64,000 nt of DNA from Zarea fungicola. Lineage: Eukaryota > Ascomycota > Sordariomycetes > Hypocreales > Cordycipitaceae. Location of the stretch: assembly GCA_900169235.1 (NCBI GenBank), contig FWCC01000040.1:124001-188000 (forward strand). Direction: 5' to 3'. How positions within the stretch are numbered: the first letter of the stretch is position 1; each line of letters starts with the position of its first letter. Below the pieces are notes generated by a model. It searched no databases. It was not told where the DNA came from and saw only the letters and a program-made list of their open reading frames with translations. Shown piece after piece: positions 32,109 to 43,800 of the stretch. The translations under genes and the position numbers were made by a program.

Positions 32109-35100
32109 CTACAGAACCCTTCCAACTGAAGCCGCATTGCTCTCCTTGGTCTTGGTCTTCTTTAGCGACATGCCGCCCTGAATCTGACTCAAGAACCCGG
32201 CCGGTGGTCCACCACCAGACGGTGCAGCCGGAGCGCCACCGGCAGGAGGAGGCGGTGGAGGAGGTGCTGCACCACCTGGAGGGGGCGGGGGAGGAGGAGC
32301 CGCAGAGCCAGGCATAGGCGGTGGTGGAGGCGGCGCTCCAGTCGGCGCGTCACTGCTAGGCATGGGAGGCGGCGGCGGCGGCGGCGGCGCGGATGGTGCA
32401 TCATCACCGCTGGGCACTGGGGGAGCAGGCGGCGGCGGCGGTGATGCAATGGGTGCATCTCGCGTCGGCGCTGGGCTGCTCGGCTTCGAGTCTTTGCCCG
32501 CCGCGGAGAGTGGTCTCGGCGGCGCCATGGTGCCGAACAGAATCGATGCCAGCTGCGCGGCATTGCCGCCGCCCGGTCGATCATCATCGTCCGAATCCTC
32601 GTCATCGTCCTTGTCCGAACCCCAGTCCTCTGAATCGGCTCTCTTGCGTGAAATTGGTCCCGTAGCAGCAGCGGGGGCTGCCGTAGGAGCAGCACCTGCA
32701 CCGCCAGTCTGCATTCTATGGAAGGGGTTGGTCGAAGCATCAGACTGTGGCGTAGCCACCTTCGGGATAGGAGGAGCCGGGGCCGATGGGGTGGCTGCCT
32801 CGGATGGGTTCGACATCATCTTCTTGTAGGGGTTCTTGCTCTCCGGCTCAGTTGCCGGCGGCGACGTTACGATCGCAGGTGGCGGCGAGGCAACAGGTAC
32901 AGGAGGAGCCGCAGATCGGGGCTCGTCCTGCTCGAGACTGCGAGTCGATGATTCGAGAGGGGTGACTTGCTCCGGCCCATCATCATCATCCGACGAGTCT
33001 TCGTCATCGTCTGCCATAGCCTCCAACTGACGCTGCAGTTCAAGTTCTCGCTGCTTAGCGGCCTCGGCCTCTGCTCGTCGGGCCGCCAGCTTGGTCTCCT
33101 TTTCCTTGGCCTCAGCCAAAGCCGCCTTCTTCCTCTTCTTCTCCTCTTCTTTGCGCAGCTTACCCTGCTTCACCTGCTCCTCTAAAGCCTTGAGGCGAGC
33201 CGCAGTGGCCTGCTGCTCCTTCTCGTACTCGTCTTCCTCTTCCTTTACTGCATCCTGTATATCGCTCACTTGCTGCTGCTGTTGGTGATGCTCCTCTACA
33301 AGCTGCTGTTCCACAGCAGGGGCTTCCTTTGGCGCCGCCTTTCTCGGAGGTGGAGGAGCGGGTTTGTGCGTCTCGGCCACGGCTGCAGCAGGTGCAGGTG
33401 GCGGCACACCCTGCTCGTCGGCCAGTCTCGCATGACGCTCCGTCTCCCTCCGCGCATCCTCCTCCTCAGCCTGCTTGAGTTTGGCCGCCCTCTCCGCCTT
33501 TTCACGCTCAGCACGTTGAGCCGCTGACTCACCCGGCTTGGAGGGTGCCTTGATACCCAGAGCAGCGAGACGCTCGGCCATGCGCTGCTCGGCCTGCTGG
33601 CGAATGAATGCAGCACGCTCTTCTGGTGTCTTGTATGCAGCATATGAGCCACCAGCGGCAGGAGGCGTAGAAGTTCGCGAGGTAGAGGTCGCGGCAACGG
33701 GGCTCTCAACCCGTGCGGGCGGGGCAGCAGCAGCAGCAGCAGCACGGGGCTCCTCAGAAGGCGTCGTTCGAGCGGTGCGCTTGTCCTGGGAGCGAACGCG
33801 GGCGGAGCGGCTTTCGCGCTGCAAATCAAAGATGAAATCACGGACCTCATCCTCGACCCCAAGGGCATCTTCCCAGCGACGCTTCTCATGCTCGCTGCTC
33901 TTGTCTTGGGCGCCATCCTTGAGACTGTCCTCGATGCCGCGGGCAAACTCCCCCACGCTCTCCTCAACATCACGCACCATTCTCTCGTTACTCTCCTTTT
34001 CAGTCTTGACCTTGATACTTTCCTCCTCAAGGCGCTTCGAGGCCGAGTCATCATCGAGCACCACGTCAACCTTCTTGCCAGTGAGTGCAGCGGTGCGTTG
34101 CTGCATCATGGCCTTGGCTCGCGCCTTGAGTCTGTCAGACTCGGTGACGACACCGCCAGGGCCGGTTCCAACAATCGAGGAAGCACTGCCAGGGTTGGCC
34201 TTGGCATCCTTGAGGCGGAAGAGCTCAAGTCGGGCATCCATGATGGCCTTTTCAGTCTTGCGAACCTGAGAGGCAAGCTCCGGCACCCTGTCCAGGAGGT
34301 TCTGGAGCTGGCGCTTCAGCGCACGCCTCTCAGCGTCGGAGTCGCCACTAGCCAGAGAAGCATTCGGATGAGCATCAATATCGGTCTGGATGCGTCTGAT
34401 GCGGCGGTACAACTCCTCAGACTCTCGGCGATCACGCCTGTCCAAAACATCATCCTCCTCCAGATTTTTCTCGTCCTGAAAGTCCATAGCATCAAGCAGC
34501 ACTTCCTTCTCCTTAATCTTCTTGCGGAGCTGGTCAAGCGTCATCTCATCATTGGAGCCAACAGAAGAGGGGGACTCGGAGCGCTCTGCATTACCACCTA
34601 CTCTACGGCGGGCGCTGGATTTATAGCCAAAGCTCTCATCATCGTTTCGGAATACAGTGGCATCCTTACGGCCAGTAGTGGTGGGGGAGTTGTTCCCGCG
34701 GAGCGAGCGGTTCTTCATGTAGCTGACGCCAGTCTTTTGTGGCAAGAGGGAAGCGCCAGAGTCCTTGCGAAAGTTGGACTCTTGGTTGAGCATATTCTTG
34801 AGCGTGCCGATGGATCGGCTAAAGTTGCGCGTAGAGGGCGGGACAAGTTCAGGAGGCAGGTTGTTGGGAACAGGATATCCGTTGAGCTTTCTGTAAATCA
34901 AATGCATGGCGACAGCAAATTCGTCAAGATCCAGACGGCCCTTGTTGCCATGATCTGCCAGCGTCCAGATGCGTTCCAGGTCCGGCTTCTCGAGACCACT
35001 TTGGCCGAAAATTTCAATAGCTTGACTTCCCATAATGTGACCCTTGCCAAAACCATCCCAAGCCCGGAAAAGGGAGTCGTAGCGAGTCTTTTCCTCCTTG

Positions 35101-36452
35101 GTAATGGCCCAAGGAATAACAGCATTGCCTTGCAGACCGTGCGTAGTGAAGCTACCACCCTCGCGTCCCTGCTGGGGCATCATCTGGGCCTGCAGAGCAT
35201 CAATGTTGGGCAACCCAGATGAAGGCGCGTTGACAAGTCCCCACTGACCAGGAGCGCCGGTAGGTTGGGCGTTCAGAGGCATGGCCGTATTGCCCTGAGT
35301 GTAGCCTGTTGGCATCGGTGGCATGGGCGGTCGAGGGCCTGTGTAACCAGTTGCTTGTTGAGGGTTCTGCATGCCGGTGGCCTGGAGATTCATGCCGGGG
35401 TAGCCAGTCGCTTGTGGCTGCATTGTCTGCGGCTGTCCGCCAAATCCAGTCTGCTGAGTTGGGAAGCCAGTCATTTGCGCCTGCAGGATCTGGCTGTTGG
35501 AAGCCTGTGGTTGCGTTGGCTGAGCAGTGGCCTGGTTGGCAGAGAGGAAGTCTGGCTGGTTCGTCGCGGGGCGTGCAGAGCTGCTGGCAGGCTCGTCGAC
35601 GACACTGAACCCGATGATATCCACCATGCTCGAGACTTCGTTTTTGACGTTTTCAGGTAGCGCCGAGGGAAGAGACTTTCCAGAGAGCCTCACGTTGCAG
35701 AGGTACATGGCCAGCGCAAACTCTGGAAAGTAGAGCTCACCGGCCCTCGTGGTATCAGACAGGGTCCAAATCTGGGACAGCGAGTCCCCGTCAAGCTTGG
35801 AGCGCAGCAAAAGGTCGCGCGCGCGATCGCCGGACATGGTAGTGGCGCTCTCGCCAACGGCCGATTTGAAGAGTGTTTCAAACTGCGACTGGTCCTTGGC
35901 GGTGATGAAGGACAGACGAATATTGGGAATCTTGTTCGTCTTGGCGGCCGGTCGGCTCTCTTGCGGCCGCGATGAAGCTCCGCCAGCACTCTGGAACGAA
36001 GCTGCCATCTGGGAGAAGCCAGTCGGCTGAGGCTTCATGGGCGCGGGGGGCGGCTGCGTCGGTCCGGCAGCATGCTGGGGAGATGCAGAGAAGCTGGGCT
36101 GTGCTGGCTGGAAACTCTGCTGCAGAGGTTGTTGTTGTTGCTGCTGCTGCTGCTGCTGCTGGAACTGCGATTGAAACTGGTTTGGTATCGACGGCACAGG
36201 CGGCGCAGCAGTGTTGAAGCCACTGCCCTGCGATGGGCCAACATAACCTGTGTATTGCTGCTGAAGAGGTTGAGACTGCTGCGGCATGCCCGTCGGCTGG
36301 GCCTGCATGGGGTAACCGGTAAACTGCTGTTGCTGCTGGGGTTGGCCATAGCCCGTCGGCTGCGGTTGCTGCTGGCCCATGTTGTTAAAGCCCCCTCCAT
36401 ATTGCTGGCCGCCTCCGGGATGCTGCTGCTGTTGGCCGTAATTGGAATACAT
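32109..36452 (-). CDS. PAN1: Actin cytoskeleton-regulatory complex protein Pan1
   Basis: Endocytic scaffold that links coat proteins to Arp2/3-driven actin assembly, with End3 and Sla1. Intronless, 1447 aa, normal for the family. Order: Gln/Gly-rich N-terminus with repeated QPTGY/QQTGF-like motifs; EH domain 1 (about 180-275, [14 protein letters not shown]); more PTGY motifs; EH domain 2 (about 450-545, [20 protein letters not shown]); a coiled coil (about 630-770); Lys/Glu/Ala-rich helices (about 1080-1190, [18 protein letters not shown]); long proline runs; and a C-terminal WH2-type actin-binding segment ([17 protein letters not shown]). A Gln run near residue 100 is coded by CAG/CAA repeats (36128-36161). 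The PTGY-type motifs are typical Prk1/Ark1-like kinase targets. Very confident. Confidence 0.97.
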   Translation of the reverse strand: MYSNYGQQQQHPGGGQQYGGGFNNMGQQQPQPTGYGQPQQQQQFTGYPMQAQPTGMPQQSQPLQQQYTGYVGPSQGSGFNTAAPPVPSIPNQFQSQFQQQQQQQQQQQPLQQSFQPAQPSFSASPQHAAGPTQPPPAPMKPQPTGFSQMAASFQSAGGASSRPQESRPAAKTNKIPNIRLSFITAKDQSQFETLFKSAVGESATTMSGDRARDLLLRSKLDGDSLSQIWTLSDTTRAGELYFPEFALAMYLCNVRLSGKSLPSALPENVKNEVSSMVDIIGFSVVDEPASSSARPATNQPDFLSANQATAQPTQPQASNSQILQAQMTGFPTQQTGFGGQPQTMQPQATGYPGMNLQATGMQNPQQATGYTGPRPPMPPMPTGYTQGNTAMPLNAQPTGAPGQWGLVNAPSSGLPNIDALQAQMMPQQGREGGSFTTHGLQGNAVIPWAITKEEKTRYDSLFRAWDGFGKGHIMGSQAIEIFGQSGLEKPDLERIWTLADHGNKGRLDLDEFAVAMHLIYRKLNGYPVPNNLPPELVPPSTRNFSRSIGTLKNMLNQESNFRKDSGASLLPQKTGVSYMKNRSLRGNNSPTTTGRKDATVFRNDDESFGYKSSARRRVGGNAERSESPSSVGSNDEMTLDQLRKKIKEKEVLLDAMDFQDEKNLEEDDVLDRRDRRESEELYRRIRRIQTDIDAHPNASLASGDSDAERRALKRQLQNLLDRVPELASQVRKTEKAIMDARLELFRLKDAKANPGSASSIVGTGPGGVVTESDRLKARAKAMMQQRTAALTGKKVDVVLDDDSASKRLEEESIKVKTEKESNERMVRDVEESVGEFARGIEDSLKDGAQDKSSEHEKRRWEDALGVEDEVRDFIFDLQRESRSARVRSQDKRTARTTPSEEPRAAAAAAAPPARVESPVAATSTSRTSTPPAAGGSYAAYKTPEERAAFIRQQAEQRMAERLAALGIKAPSKPGESAAQRAEREKAERAAKLKQAEEEDARRETERHARLADEQGVPPPAPAAAVAETHKPAPPPPRKAAPKEAPAVEQQLVEEHHQQQQQVSDIQDAVKEEEDEYEKEQQATAARLKALEEQVKQGKLRKEEEKKRKKAALAEAKEKETKLAARRAEAEAAKQRELELQRQLEAMADDDEDSSDDDDGPEQVTPLESSTRSLEQDEPRSAAPPVPVASPPPAIVTSPPATEPESKNPYKKMMSNPSEAATPSAPAPPIPKVATPQSDASTNPFHRMQTGGAGAAPTAAPAAATGPISRKRADSEDWGSDKDDDEDSDDDDRPGGGNAAQLASILFGTMAPPRPLSAAGKDSKPSSPAPTRDAPIASPPPPPAPPVPSGDDAPSAPPPPPPPPMPSSDAPTGAPPPPPPMPGSAAPPPPPPPGGAAPPPPPPPAGGAPAAPSGGGPPAGFLSQIQGGMSLKKTKTKESNAASVGRVL
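36128..36161 (-). repeat. CAG/CAA trinucleotide repeat in PAN1
   Basis: Ten or more glutamine codons in a row, mostly CAG on the coding strand and then CAA; likely variable in length between strains. Confidence 0.75.
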
Positions 36453-37258
36453 GGTGGATATGGGTTTCCCTTTTACTTTGGCCGTTGGAATTCCCCGTCA
36501 CTCGATTTTGAAGATGGATAATGTCGTCAAAGCTTGTTCTCGTTGCCAGCTTTGCGGGCGCAAACAAAGGTGGTTGGGCCAGGCACGGGTAATTGGGGGC
36601 GGAATCGGAGTCCAGGGGCTGTCGACGTTGTGGTTTGCGTCGGATTCCCGTCTAGATGAGCAGAAGTCAAACGATGTTAAAAGAGTAAGAGGATAAAATT
36701 AAACGATTGAGCCCTCGCAGCACTGTCAAGAGTGCAAAACCACCCTGTGAGGAGCGAGAGCAAGAACCGTAGTTGGGGGAGGAGGGAATGCGTAGTGTAG
36801 AGAGGGTGATGACGAAGCTAGCCCAAAGCTAACTCGGAGGTTGGCCTGAGCAAGACATGCCAGGCGTTAATTGGGGGGCAAAGGTGCTGTCGAAGTTGGG
36901 GCAAAGTGGCTCAGCTGTGGCTTGCTGACCTTGCTCGCCTGGGGCTGGAAGTGTTCCAGTACAGGTATCCACCAGGACCATATATTAACTGTCATGACTG
37001 CAATACACCACTTCTCAAAAACAAGAAATTTGTCATTAGTATTATTCATTCGCTATTAAAGCACTACTAATAGGGTATCGGCTTTTGACATAAAACAAAA
37101 ATACAGGCTGTAAGGAAATAAATATCAGACGCAGTATCCCCCAGAAAAAAAAAAAAGGGTTGAAATCCAAAACTCCTTCGCTAATCATCTCAAAGAATTG
37201 GTAAAAGTATCATCATGGTAAAATAACAGGAAAGAAAAACCTGTCCCTGCGCAACGGC
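36453..37258. other. Intergenic region, PAN1 promoter / LRR gene 3' end
   Basis: 800 bp between two same-strand genes. No further coding region. AT-rich sequence at 37080-37240 suits the 3' UTR of the LRR gene. Confidence 0.6.
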
Positions 37259-40200
37259 CTAGGAAGGTGTTTTATCCGCTTCGTAGACGTGGTCCTCCTC
37301 GTCGATCCGGTTTATCGCCTCATCTGGAAACTTGCGGTAGCGTTTCATTTGGAGCCCTCCATCGGTATCTTGGCTGTCGGCATAGATATAGTTGTTGTCA
37401 GGGCCTTCGCAGTCTATCTTCCACTGGTCTAGGTCATTTTGTAATCCCGCGACTGTTTCCACGCTGTAGTCGACGTCAAGTGGCGTTGCGGCACCAGACT
37501 CGCTACTGCCTGCCTCACTGCTATGACTAGCAGCAGCCTCACTAGAATCCAGGGAGTCTAATCTTTCGGCCGTTGATCTGCTGGAATTGGTTCGGGCGTG
37601 CATACTAGCACTTTGAGAGGCTTCGGCACTACCGGTTTCCACCAGGAACTGCAGTCCTTTCCAGTCCATCATAGCTAGTCCGTCAAATACAGCCACGAAC
37701 GCACTGTCGGCTTCAAGAGCCTGGTGGCTCTGGATGATTGCAGCGGTATCTGCGATCATGGTGTTGGAATAGGCGCCGAAATTCCGGTCGGCGATGGCAC
37801 GTAATTGAGTAACGGCATCGTCCCATTCAGTCTTCAGCACCTGGATCAAGGATGCGTCTTGCTCGGATTGGTTGCTTTTCTCTGACCTAAATCGAGACAT
37901 CATGGATACTCGTTTGGCTGGCGCAGGGGTTGCAGCGTCGGCCATGGACTTCTTCATCGTTCGACTAAGTTCTTCACTAGCAAATGCTGAAAAAATGCGT
38001 ATCGACGTGTTGCGCTCAAGCTTAGTGATGAGATAGCGCAGGTTGGACAGCGTAAAGTCGTTGAATTCGCAGTCAACGGTGCACAGAGTTTTGTTAACTG
38101 CCAGGGCATCGGCAAGATCGCCCACATTAATGTTGAGCATTTGATTGCGAACACGGAGGTGCTCAAGCTGCGTGTTGTGGCGAATCCCACCAAGAGCACG
38201 GGAGAAGCCCCTACCTAGTCTTCCTTCGTCAAGCTTGGAGTCATAACCGGACATGTCAAGAAACCGGACAGATGTGTTGTTGGCCAAAAATTCAAAAACA
38301 GCCTGGCAAGCCGTCTCGCTAGCTGCGTCTGGTAGTGAAGTGCCTGCCAAGCTGAGACACTTGATGGAAGTGTTCGGTGCCAGACCACGCAGTAGCGTAA
38401 TGTAGCTTTCCTCTCGGCTAAAGTCAATAATCTGCAGAGACCAATTTAATGGGCCGAATCCTGCGGCAAGAGCATCGGACAAGTCCGTGATACCATCATC
38501 AATCTTATTCGAGTTCGTATAGAGTTCCATATCTCTATCTCGTCCCATACCGCGGAAGAGGCGTGCCATTTGTGCACCGGTGAGCCCGCTATTGTTGAGA
38601 CGTAGCAGGCCAAGAGACTGCGAGGTGCTGTTGGATAAATAGTTGGCCAGGCTATCAACTGTGGCGTCATTGAGCATGACGCCCGACATGTCTAGTTCCC
38701 GGAGGTGCCAATTAGCCAGAGCTTCGTCGTCAAAGAGGGATAGTTCAGACGCCAAGCGCACACTACGGGCAATGCAGAGTTTGTTCACCCGCGAGAGGCG
38801 ACTGAGCGCGTTGCACACGATTTCAAAGCGTGCGGTACCCTGGTTGTTGGACAAGTCAATGATTTCCAGAGTATCTGCGTGACGGTCCAGAGCTGTCCAT
38901 AAATCTGAGAGAGCAAAGTCGGTAAGGCCGCAATCCGCAAGTTCAAGGCGGCGAAGTCTCACATGACGAAGATTGAGCGTGTCGCGCAATTCCTCAGCAT
39001 CGTCAGTGCAGATTGGATTGCCTGACAGTATGATGCTATGGCAGTGCGATAACTGGCGCTTGAGCAGTTCCATGATTGGGCGCAACAGCTCCGAGGTGTG
39101 TTTTTCAAGCTTGTCAACACCAGTGATCATTAGTCGCTGGCGGGTCTGGTAGTGATATAGACCGAGCACATTGGATAGATTGATGGAACGAATGGAGTCG
39201 GAGGCAAACAAGAGAGAGTGTATCTCCTGCTCAAGAACCGATGCCTCCGACATGATCTCGTACAGGTCCTCGGGCATGCGGATACGGTTCGCCGAGTAAT
39301 AGACGACAGAGTCACCATACTGAGAACTGTCCTGCTTACCGGCGAGGGGTGTCAAATCCACGTCAGCAAAGGACACTGCTTTGAAGAAGCCATTGTAGCG
39401 TAGGGCTCTGAAAACAGCCAGGAGCTGAAGGGGAGAGTAGCACGCCTCGTGTTCGGGCGGCATCAAGCAGAAACACGGGCTCGATGGAGTGGTCCAATCA
39501 ATGCTCCAGCGAGGGGCTGGAACCGCAAAGGCGGCACAATAAGCCGGAAGACTGATATCGAACCCGCCATAGTCATTTCCCGAGGTGAGCTGCAGAGGAG
39601 GGGAAAGGCCGCGGATGTCAAAAATGGCCTGCTGAAGGTGCTGGGGCCAGGTAGGCTTAAGGATTCTGTCCGTCTTCATGACGGTCTCGATGATGCGACG
39701 GTAATGAATGCTGGCTAGAGCAAGGCGTGTTTCTTTGCCAAACGGAAGGCGAAATGTCATGACAAATGTTTGCTGATGCGATGCGACGGAGGCTTGAAAT
39801 CGAGCGAGTGTGACGGTCCCAAAGCGGGAAACTCGGACGTTGAGATCCGCGGTAGGCTTAAGAGAGTCTAAACGACGAATCTCGACAAGGTGGCACATTA
39901 GTGGGCCAATGGCCAAGTAGAAAGAACTTCCTCCCTCAACCGAAGTAGATGCCTCATCGGATGGTGATCTCGGAGAAGCTGCAGACCGGCGCACAACGGG
40001 AAAGATGGGTATCTTAACATCATCATTTTTGACTTCCTCGGCTTCGGCCACAAAATGACGTATCTGGCTCTTGATGTTGTCGGGAATGACTCCTGGGGAG
40101 GAGCTCTGGCGCATCTTTTGTCTGCAGATACGGTGCAACATGATGAGCCATTCGTCTCGATCTCTGGCAGTACTAAATGATAGCTGGGCACGGTTGTAAG

Positions 40201-40855
40201 CTGGTCTGGAGGGGTGCGACATCCACCAAACGTCAAGGAAATGGGTCGTAGCAGCAGGGACATCGACAAAGACGGCAACGACAGCAAGCAGAGGGATCTC
40301 GAGGCGGCTTTCAGTAGCAGTCCTGCTGGAGATGGAAGCAGACGAGCCAGAGCGGCCAATAGCCGGCTCTTCACGGGCTGCCAACTGTGGGAATGTGAGA
40401 CGGGCTGCCTCAAAGCTGGCAAATCTGGATAGGCACTGATCCGTAAGAACAAGATAATCGGCGCGATTTTTGCGGCTAGATTGGTCCTGCTTGAGCGTAA
40501 CACACTTGAGAATTTCCATGGAAGCGTAGGGTGTTTCTAGGAGCGGGCTGGGCAAAGCATCGCTGGGAGAGACTGTTGGCGAGTCTCGCGAGACTCGACG
40601 TTGAAATCGTTCAATCATGGAGCCAGACCCAGAAGATGTTTTTTGCAAGCGCCGCTGGGAGCTGGAGCTTCGCAGGGGTATGATGGGCATGGAATCGACT
40701 GAGGAGCTGCTGAGGGAACGTAGAGCCTTGGTGAGGACACGAGGTTTCTTGCCAGCAGCTGTGTCGGGCTCTTGCGGCGTTGCAATAGTAGGAACGAGTG
40801 CCAGGTCGGAATTGCTGGCCATGGAGGCCCTACGCCTCCAACGATCAACGCTCAT
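37259..40855 (-). CDS. Large PH-like and leucine-rich-repeat protein (CARMIL-like architecture)
   Basis: Intronless, 1198 aa from the ATG at 40855; the frame extends to 40915 only through a TTG. After a basic, Ser-rich N-terminus there is a PH-like region at about residues 110-250 (MEILKCVTLKQDQ, DYLVLTDQCLSRFASF, ending DEWLIMLHRICRQK). A second unassigned region follows. From about 540 to 960 there are repeated leucine-rich units of the ribonuclease-inhibitor style (LRRLELADCGLTD, LEIIDLSNNQGT, LRELDMSGVMLND, LRLNNSGLTGAQM). The tail is Ser-rich and acidic. PH plus this repeat type is the layout of CARMIL-type capping-protein regulators, but I do not see a capping-protein motif. It lies immediately upstream of PAN1 on the same strand. 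Function is unproven; membrane-cytoskeleton scaffolding is a reasonable guess. Confidence 0.8.
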   Translation of the reverse strand: MSVDRWRRRASMASNSDLALVPTIATPQEPDTAAGKKPRVLTKALRSLSSSSVDSMPIIPLRSSSSQRRLQKTSSGSGSMIERFQRRVSRDSPTVSPSDALPSPLLETPYASMEILKCVTLKQDQSSRKNRADYLVLTDQCLSRFASFEAARLTFPQLAAREEPAIGRSGSSASISSRTATESRLEIPLLAVVAVFVDVPAATTHFLDVWWMSHPSRPAYNRAQLSFSTARDRDEWLIMLHRICRQKMRQSSSPGVIPDNIKSQIRHFVAEAEEVKNDDVKIPIFPVVRRSAASPRSPSDEASTSVEGGSSFYLAIGPLMCHLVEIRRLDSLKPTADLNVRVSRFGTVTLARFQASVASHQQTFVMTFRLPFGKETRLALASIHYRRIIETVMKTDRILKPTWPQHLQQAIFDIRGLSPPLQLTSGNDYGGFDISLPAYCAAFAVPAPRWSIDWTTPSSPCFCLMPPEHEACYSPLQLLAVFRALRYNGFFKAVSFADVDLTPLAGKQDSSQYGDSVVYYSANRIRMPEDLYEIMSEASVLEQEIHSLLFASDSIRSINLSNVLGLYHYQTRQRLMITGVDKLEKHTSELLRPIMELLKRQLSHCHSIILSGNPICTDDAEELRDTLNLRHVRLRRLELADCGLTDFALSDLWTALDRHADTLEIIDLSNNQGTARFEIVCNALSRLSRVNKLCIARSVRLASELSLFDDEALANWHLRELDMSGVMLNDATVDSLANYLSNSTSQSLGLLRLNNSGLTGAQMARLFRGMGRDRDMELYTNSNKIDDGITDLSDALAAGFGPLNWSLQIIDFSREESYITLLRGLAPNTSIKCLSLAGTSLPDAASETACQAVFEFLANNTSVRFLDMSGYDSKLDEGRLGRGFSRALGGIRHNTQLEHLRVRNQMLNINVGDLADALAVNKTLCTVDCEFNDFTLSNLRYLITKLERNTSIRIFSAFASEELSRTMKKSMADAATPAPAKRVSMMSRFRSEKSNQSEQDASLIQVLKTEWDDAVTQLRAIADRNFGAYSNTMIADTAAIIQSHQALEADSAFVAVFDGLAMMDWKGLQFLVETGSAEASQSASMHARTNSSRSTAERLDSLDSSEAAASHSSEAGSSESGAATPLDVDYSVETVAGLQNDLDQWKIDCEGPDNNYIYADSQDTDGGLQMKRYRKFPDEAINRIDEEDHVYEADKTPS

Positions 40856-43800
40856 AGTGTTTACCGGGGCCAATTGGCGAGCGTATAGATGCAATTTCGA
40901 CGAGGTGCGTAACAAGAAATCGATAAAATGCCGTGGATTTGTCTAGCTGGCGTTTATCAGGCATTCATACCGGGGTTGGCGAGCGGGTGCTGTGAGACCA
41001 GTCTATGGCAGCAAGATCCGGGGAGCGGCGTGTCAACGTCCTTTTTTTTTCTGGATGTACTTGTCTTGGTACGATTGTATACTATGCTGAAGAATATTGT
41101 GTACAGGATAGTGAGGAATTCTGTCTTGGGCGGGCGACAGGTGTGGTTGTCTCGGACAATGACAGTGTCTTGCAATTTACGCAGAGTTGTCTGGTCTGGT
41201 TGTGCCGCAAGCGTCTGGGTGAGGCAGGCAATGACGAAATGGCGTTAGTACCTTGGCTGGCTGCCAATTGGAGAGTGTAACGCAACAGTTGAAGTCGGCA
41301 ACGTGGGGAGCAGTAAAATTCAGGCAGGCAGGATGAAAGACGAGAAGAAGAATAAAAGGATTGAAAGCAGCAATCAAGCAGATGGAGGAACGAAAAGGCG
41401 AGGCAAAAATTAACAAAAAAAAAATAGAAGCGTCCTGCGGGATGGCTAGTAGAAAGCGCAGCCGGGAAGGAGGGGGAAGAAAGCTGGGCAGCACGCGTCA
41501 CCAATGAGAGGGAAACAAGACAACAGAATGCTAGTTAACGACAGAGTTTGGAGCTAGTAGAAAGGGCAGGCAAGCAAAGGTTTCAAGGTTTCGAGAGGAG
41601 CAGTGGACGAAAGAGGCAGACAAAGACGCAGAGAGACAGGAGAACAGGAGAACAAGCAGCCAAGCAAGCAGACAGTAGGGTGGTGGCGATAGCAGGCTTG
41701 AAACCAGCCAAGCAAGGTAGGTACTCTGTAGACTTTTTGCTAGAGTCAGTATGGATAGGTCCAAAGCAGCTTGGCAGCCAATGGGCAACTAACTTGTCAA
41801 GTTAGTGCCGAGAATATGCAATGTTGGGCCAAGCAGGAGTTCGATGCAAGCCAGCTAGCGCAGCACCGGCGTACGAGGCTAGCGGTTACCCGAGCCCAGC
41901 TGAGGACGGCGGCGGCGTGGTCGTGTAGGACGAGGAGATAGTCGCACGCACCAGACTCCAGAGTGACGAAAGACGGTGCGGGCCCAAAGTGGAGATGATG
42001 GGCTGTTTAGAAAAAGTTGTTGGTGGGCTCTGGGTCGGTGGATGGCAGAGCCGGGAGCTGGAGCGCTGAGATGGGAAATTGATATGATGTTTGCAATTGG
42101 ATGTTCGTGGCGATGGTTTTGTCTGGTTCGGGGGGCTGAAGGCCGTAGCGCGCACCAAGGCTGGGCTGGTGGTTTTAGGCTGGTGGCTCGGACAGACAGG
42201 GCTTCTGGCAGGCGTCGGTAGTGCAAGCTTCCGCCAAAGCGTGCGTTCCAGGGGCCCAAGGCAACAGTTCTACAGAGTACAACGACGCCAACAGAGCAGT
42301 TGAATCGCTACTGAACATATGTGTACGTCAGCGGCTCTGCAGCTTTGCAGCTCACCAGCTCCGTAGTGGCCTAATAAAAGAGCTATAATTGCCCTGTCGC
42401 AAGTAGATCCAGGTAGGCACCTTGATTTCAGGGCACACGGGGCAGATCAATGCCCCTATAAATAAAAAGAAGTTCCAAGGTCCTGTTTCGACATCACCTC
42501 GTATTGGCCACGGCGTAAAAATAGAGCTCAATTGGCAGCAGCTCGGCTTCAAGATGCGCCGTCACAACCGGGGTCTCCAGGGGGCTTGGATAGTGTTTAC
42601 CCAGCCAAGCTTCCTTGTTGCAGTTGTCGTCAGCGCCGCCCACTCGCGATCAGGCCCAGATTCATTAGGCGCCTCATAGGTGACAGGGGGAGGGGGCAGC
42701 GGACCACCAGCTGAGCTTTTTGCTGTTGGGTTTGGACTGTAAAAGCCCGCCCGATAAGCCAATATTGAGTCAATGTGTAAATGAGATTTAAAATTAACAG
42801 CAAGAGGATCAAGAACTATACCATGACAAGAGCAAAATAAACTACAGTTACATGACAATACAGCCAGACACCTGCCTAAAGAGTAACTCTGCAGCTCTAA
42901 TAAATGAATTAGCCAACCAACTACTCAATACTGTAACCAACCTGCATAATCTTGCCCCATCTCAGCGGCAAGCCCGTACCCAAGTGACTACAAAACCAAC
43001 GTCATCTGCTCTCTTGCATGCGAAAAATGGGCCAAATCTGAAGCAGCGCAGAGGCCACTGGGCCACTTCACTTTACGAAGGCATGCTCAACAAGGATCCC
43101 GGAAGCCATCGGCTCCCCTAGCGCCACCAGCAATACACTCTTGACTCCGTACTAAGTTCTAACTAATAATTAAGGTAGCAGGTGTTTGTCGTAGGCACTC
43201 TGTAAGGCAGTTGGCTGATATATTCCTACCGAGCCTTTGCTGTCTACCGACTAATAACAGTCAATACACCATCCGTGGCCAGTTGCCATGAAAAACATCC
43301 GTCGATATTTCGAATTACACTCACGTCACAGCCCTGTAAATCTAGCAATACGGCAATACAAAAAAGGACGTTGATTATTTTATTTTTATTTTCGGAACCG
43401 GGCCTGAGAGGTTGAGGGGCTTCACTGCCATCAACGGATGCGGCACTACCTCGATGCCTCGTCTCCCAGCCCACTTTGTCACGAGCCAAAACTACACTAC
43501 TAAACACACTGCCACGCCTGATAAACAACTTTGTACCAGCATCTTGCAACAACTGATGATACCTTTTTTACCCTGTCCATCTACATCGTACAAGCCAATC
43601 ATTTCGGGCACACTTGACACCATCACAACAAAGGCCCCAGCCCCGGTCTACCCGAAGCCATCTCGTATACAAAAATGCTGTAGTGCCAAGCCCCCAAAAT
43701 CCATACATCATGCTGTCCATTAGCGGATGGTGCGTTACGCTAGTGAGGAAGCCCGCCCCGTATCACGGACCAAAGACACAAACTTTGCTTCTTTTAGAGA

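Noticed and set aside
33888..35222. 444-codon plus-strand frame
   Set aside because: It lies wholly antisense to PAN1, whose domains are clear. The frame mirrors PAN1 codons and has no domain of its own.
40856..40915. PH-LRR start at 40915
   Set aside because: That codon is TTG; the first ATG in frame is at 40855.
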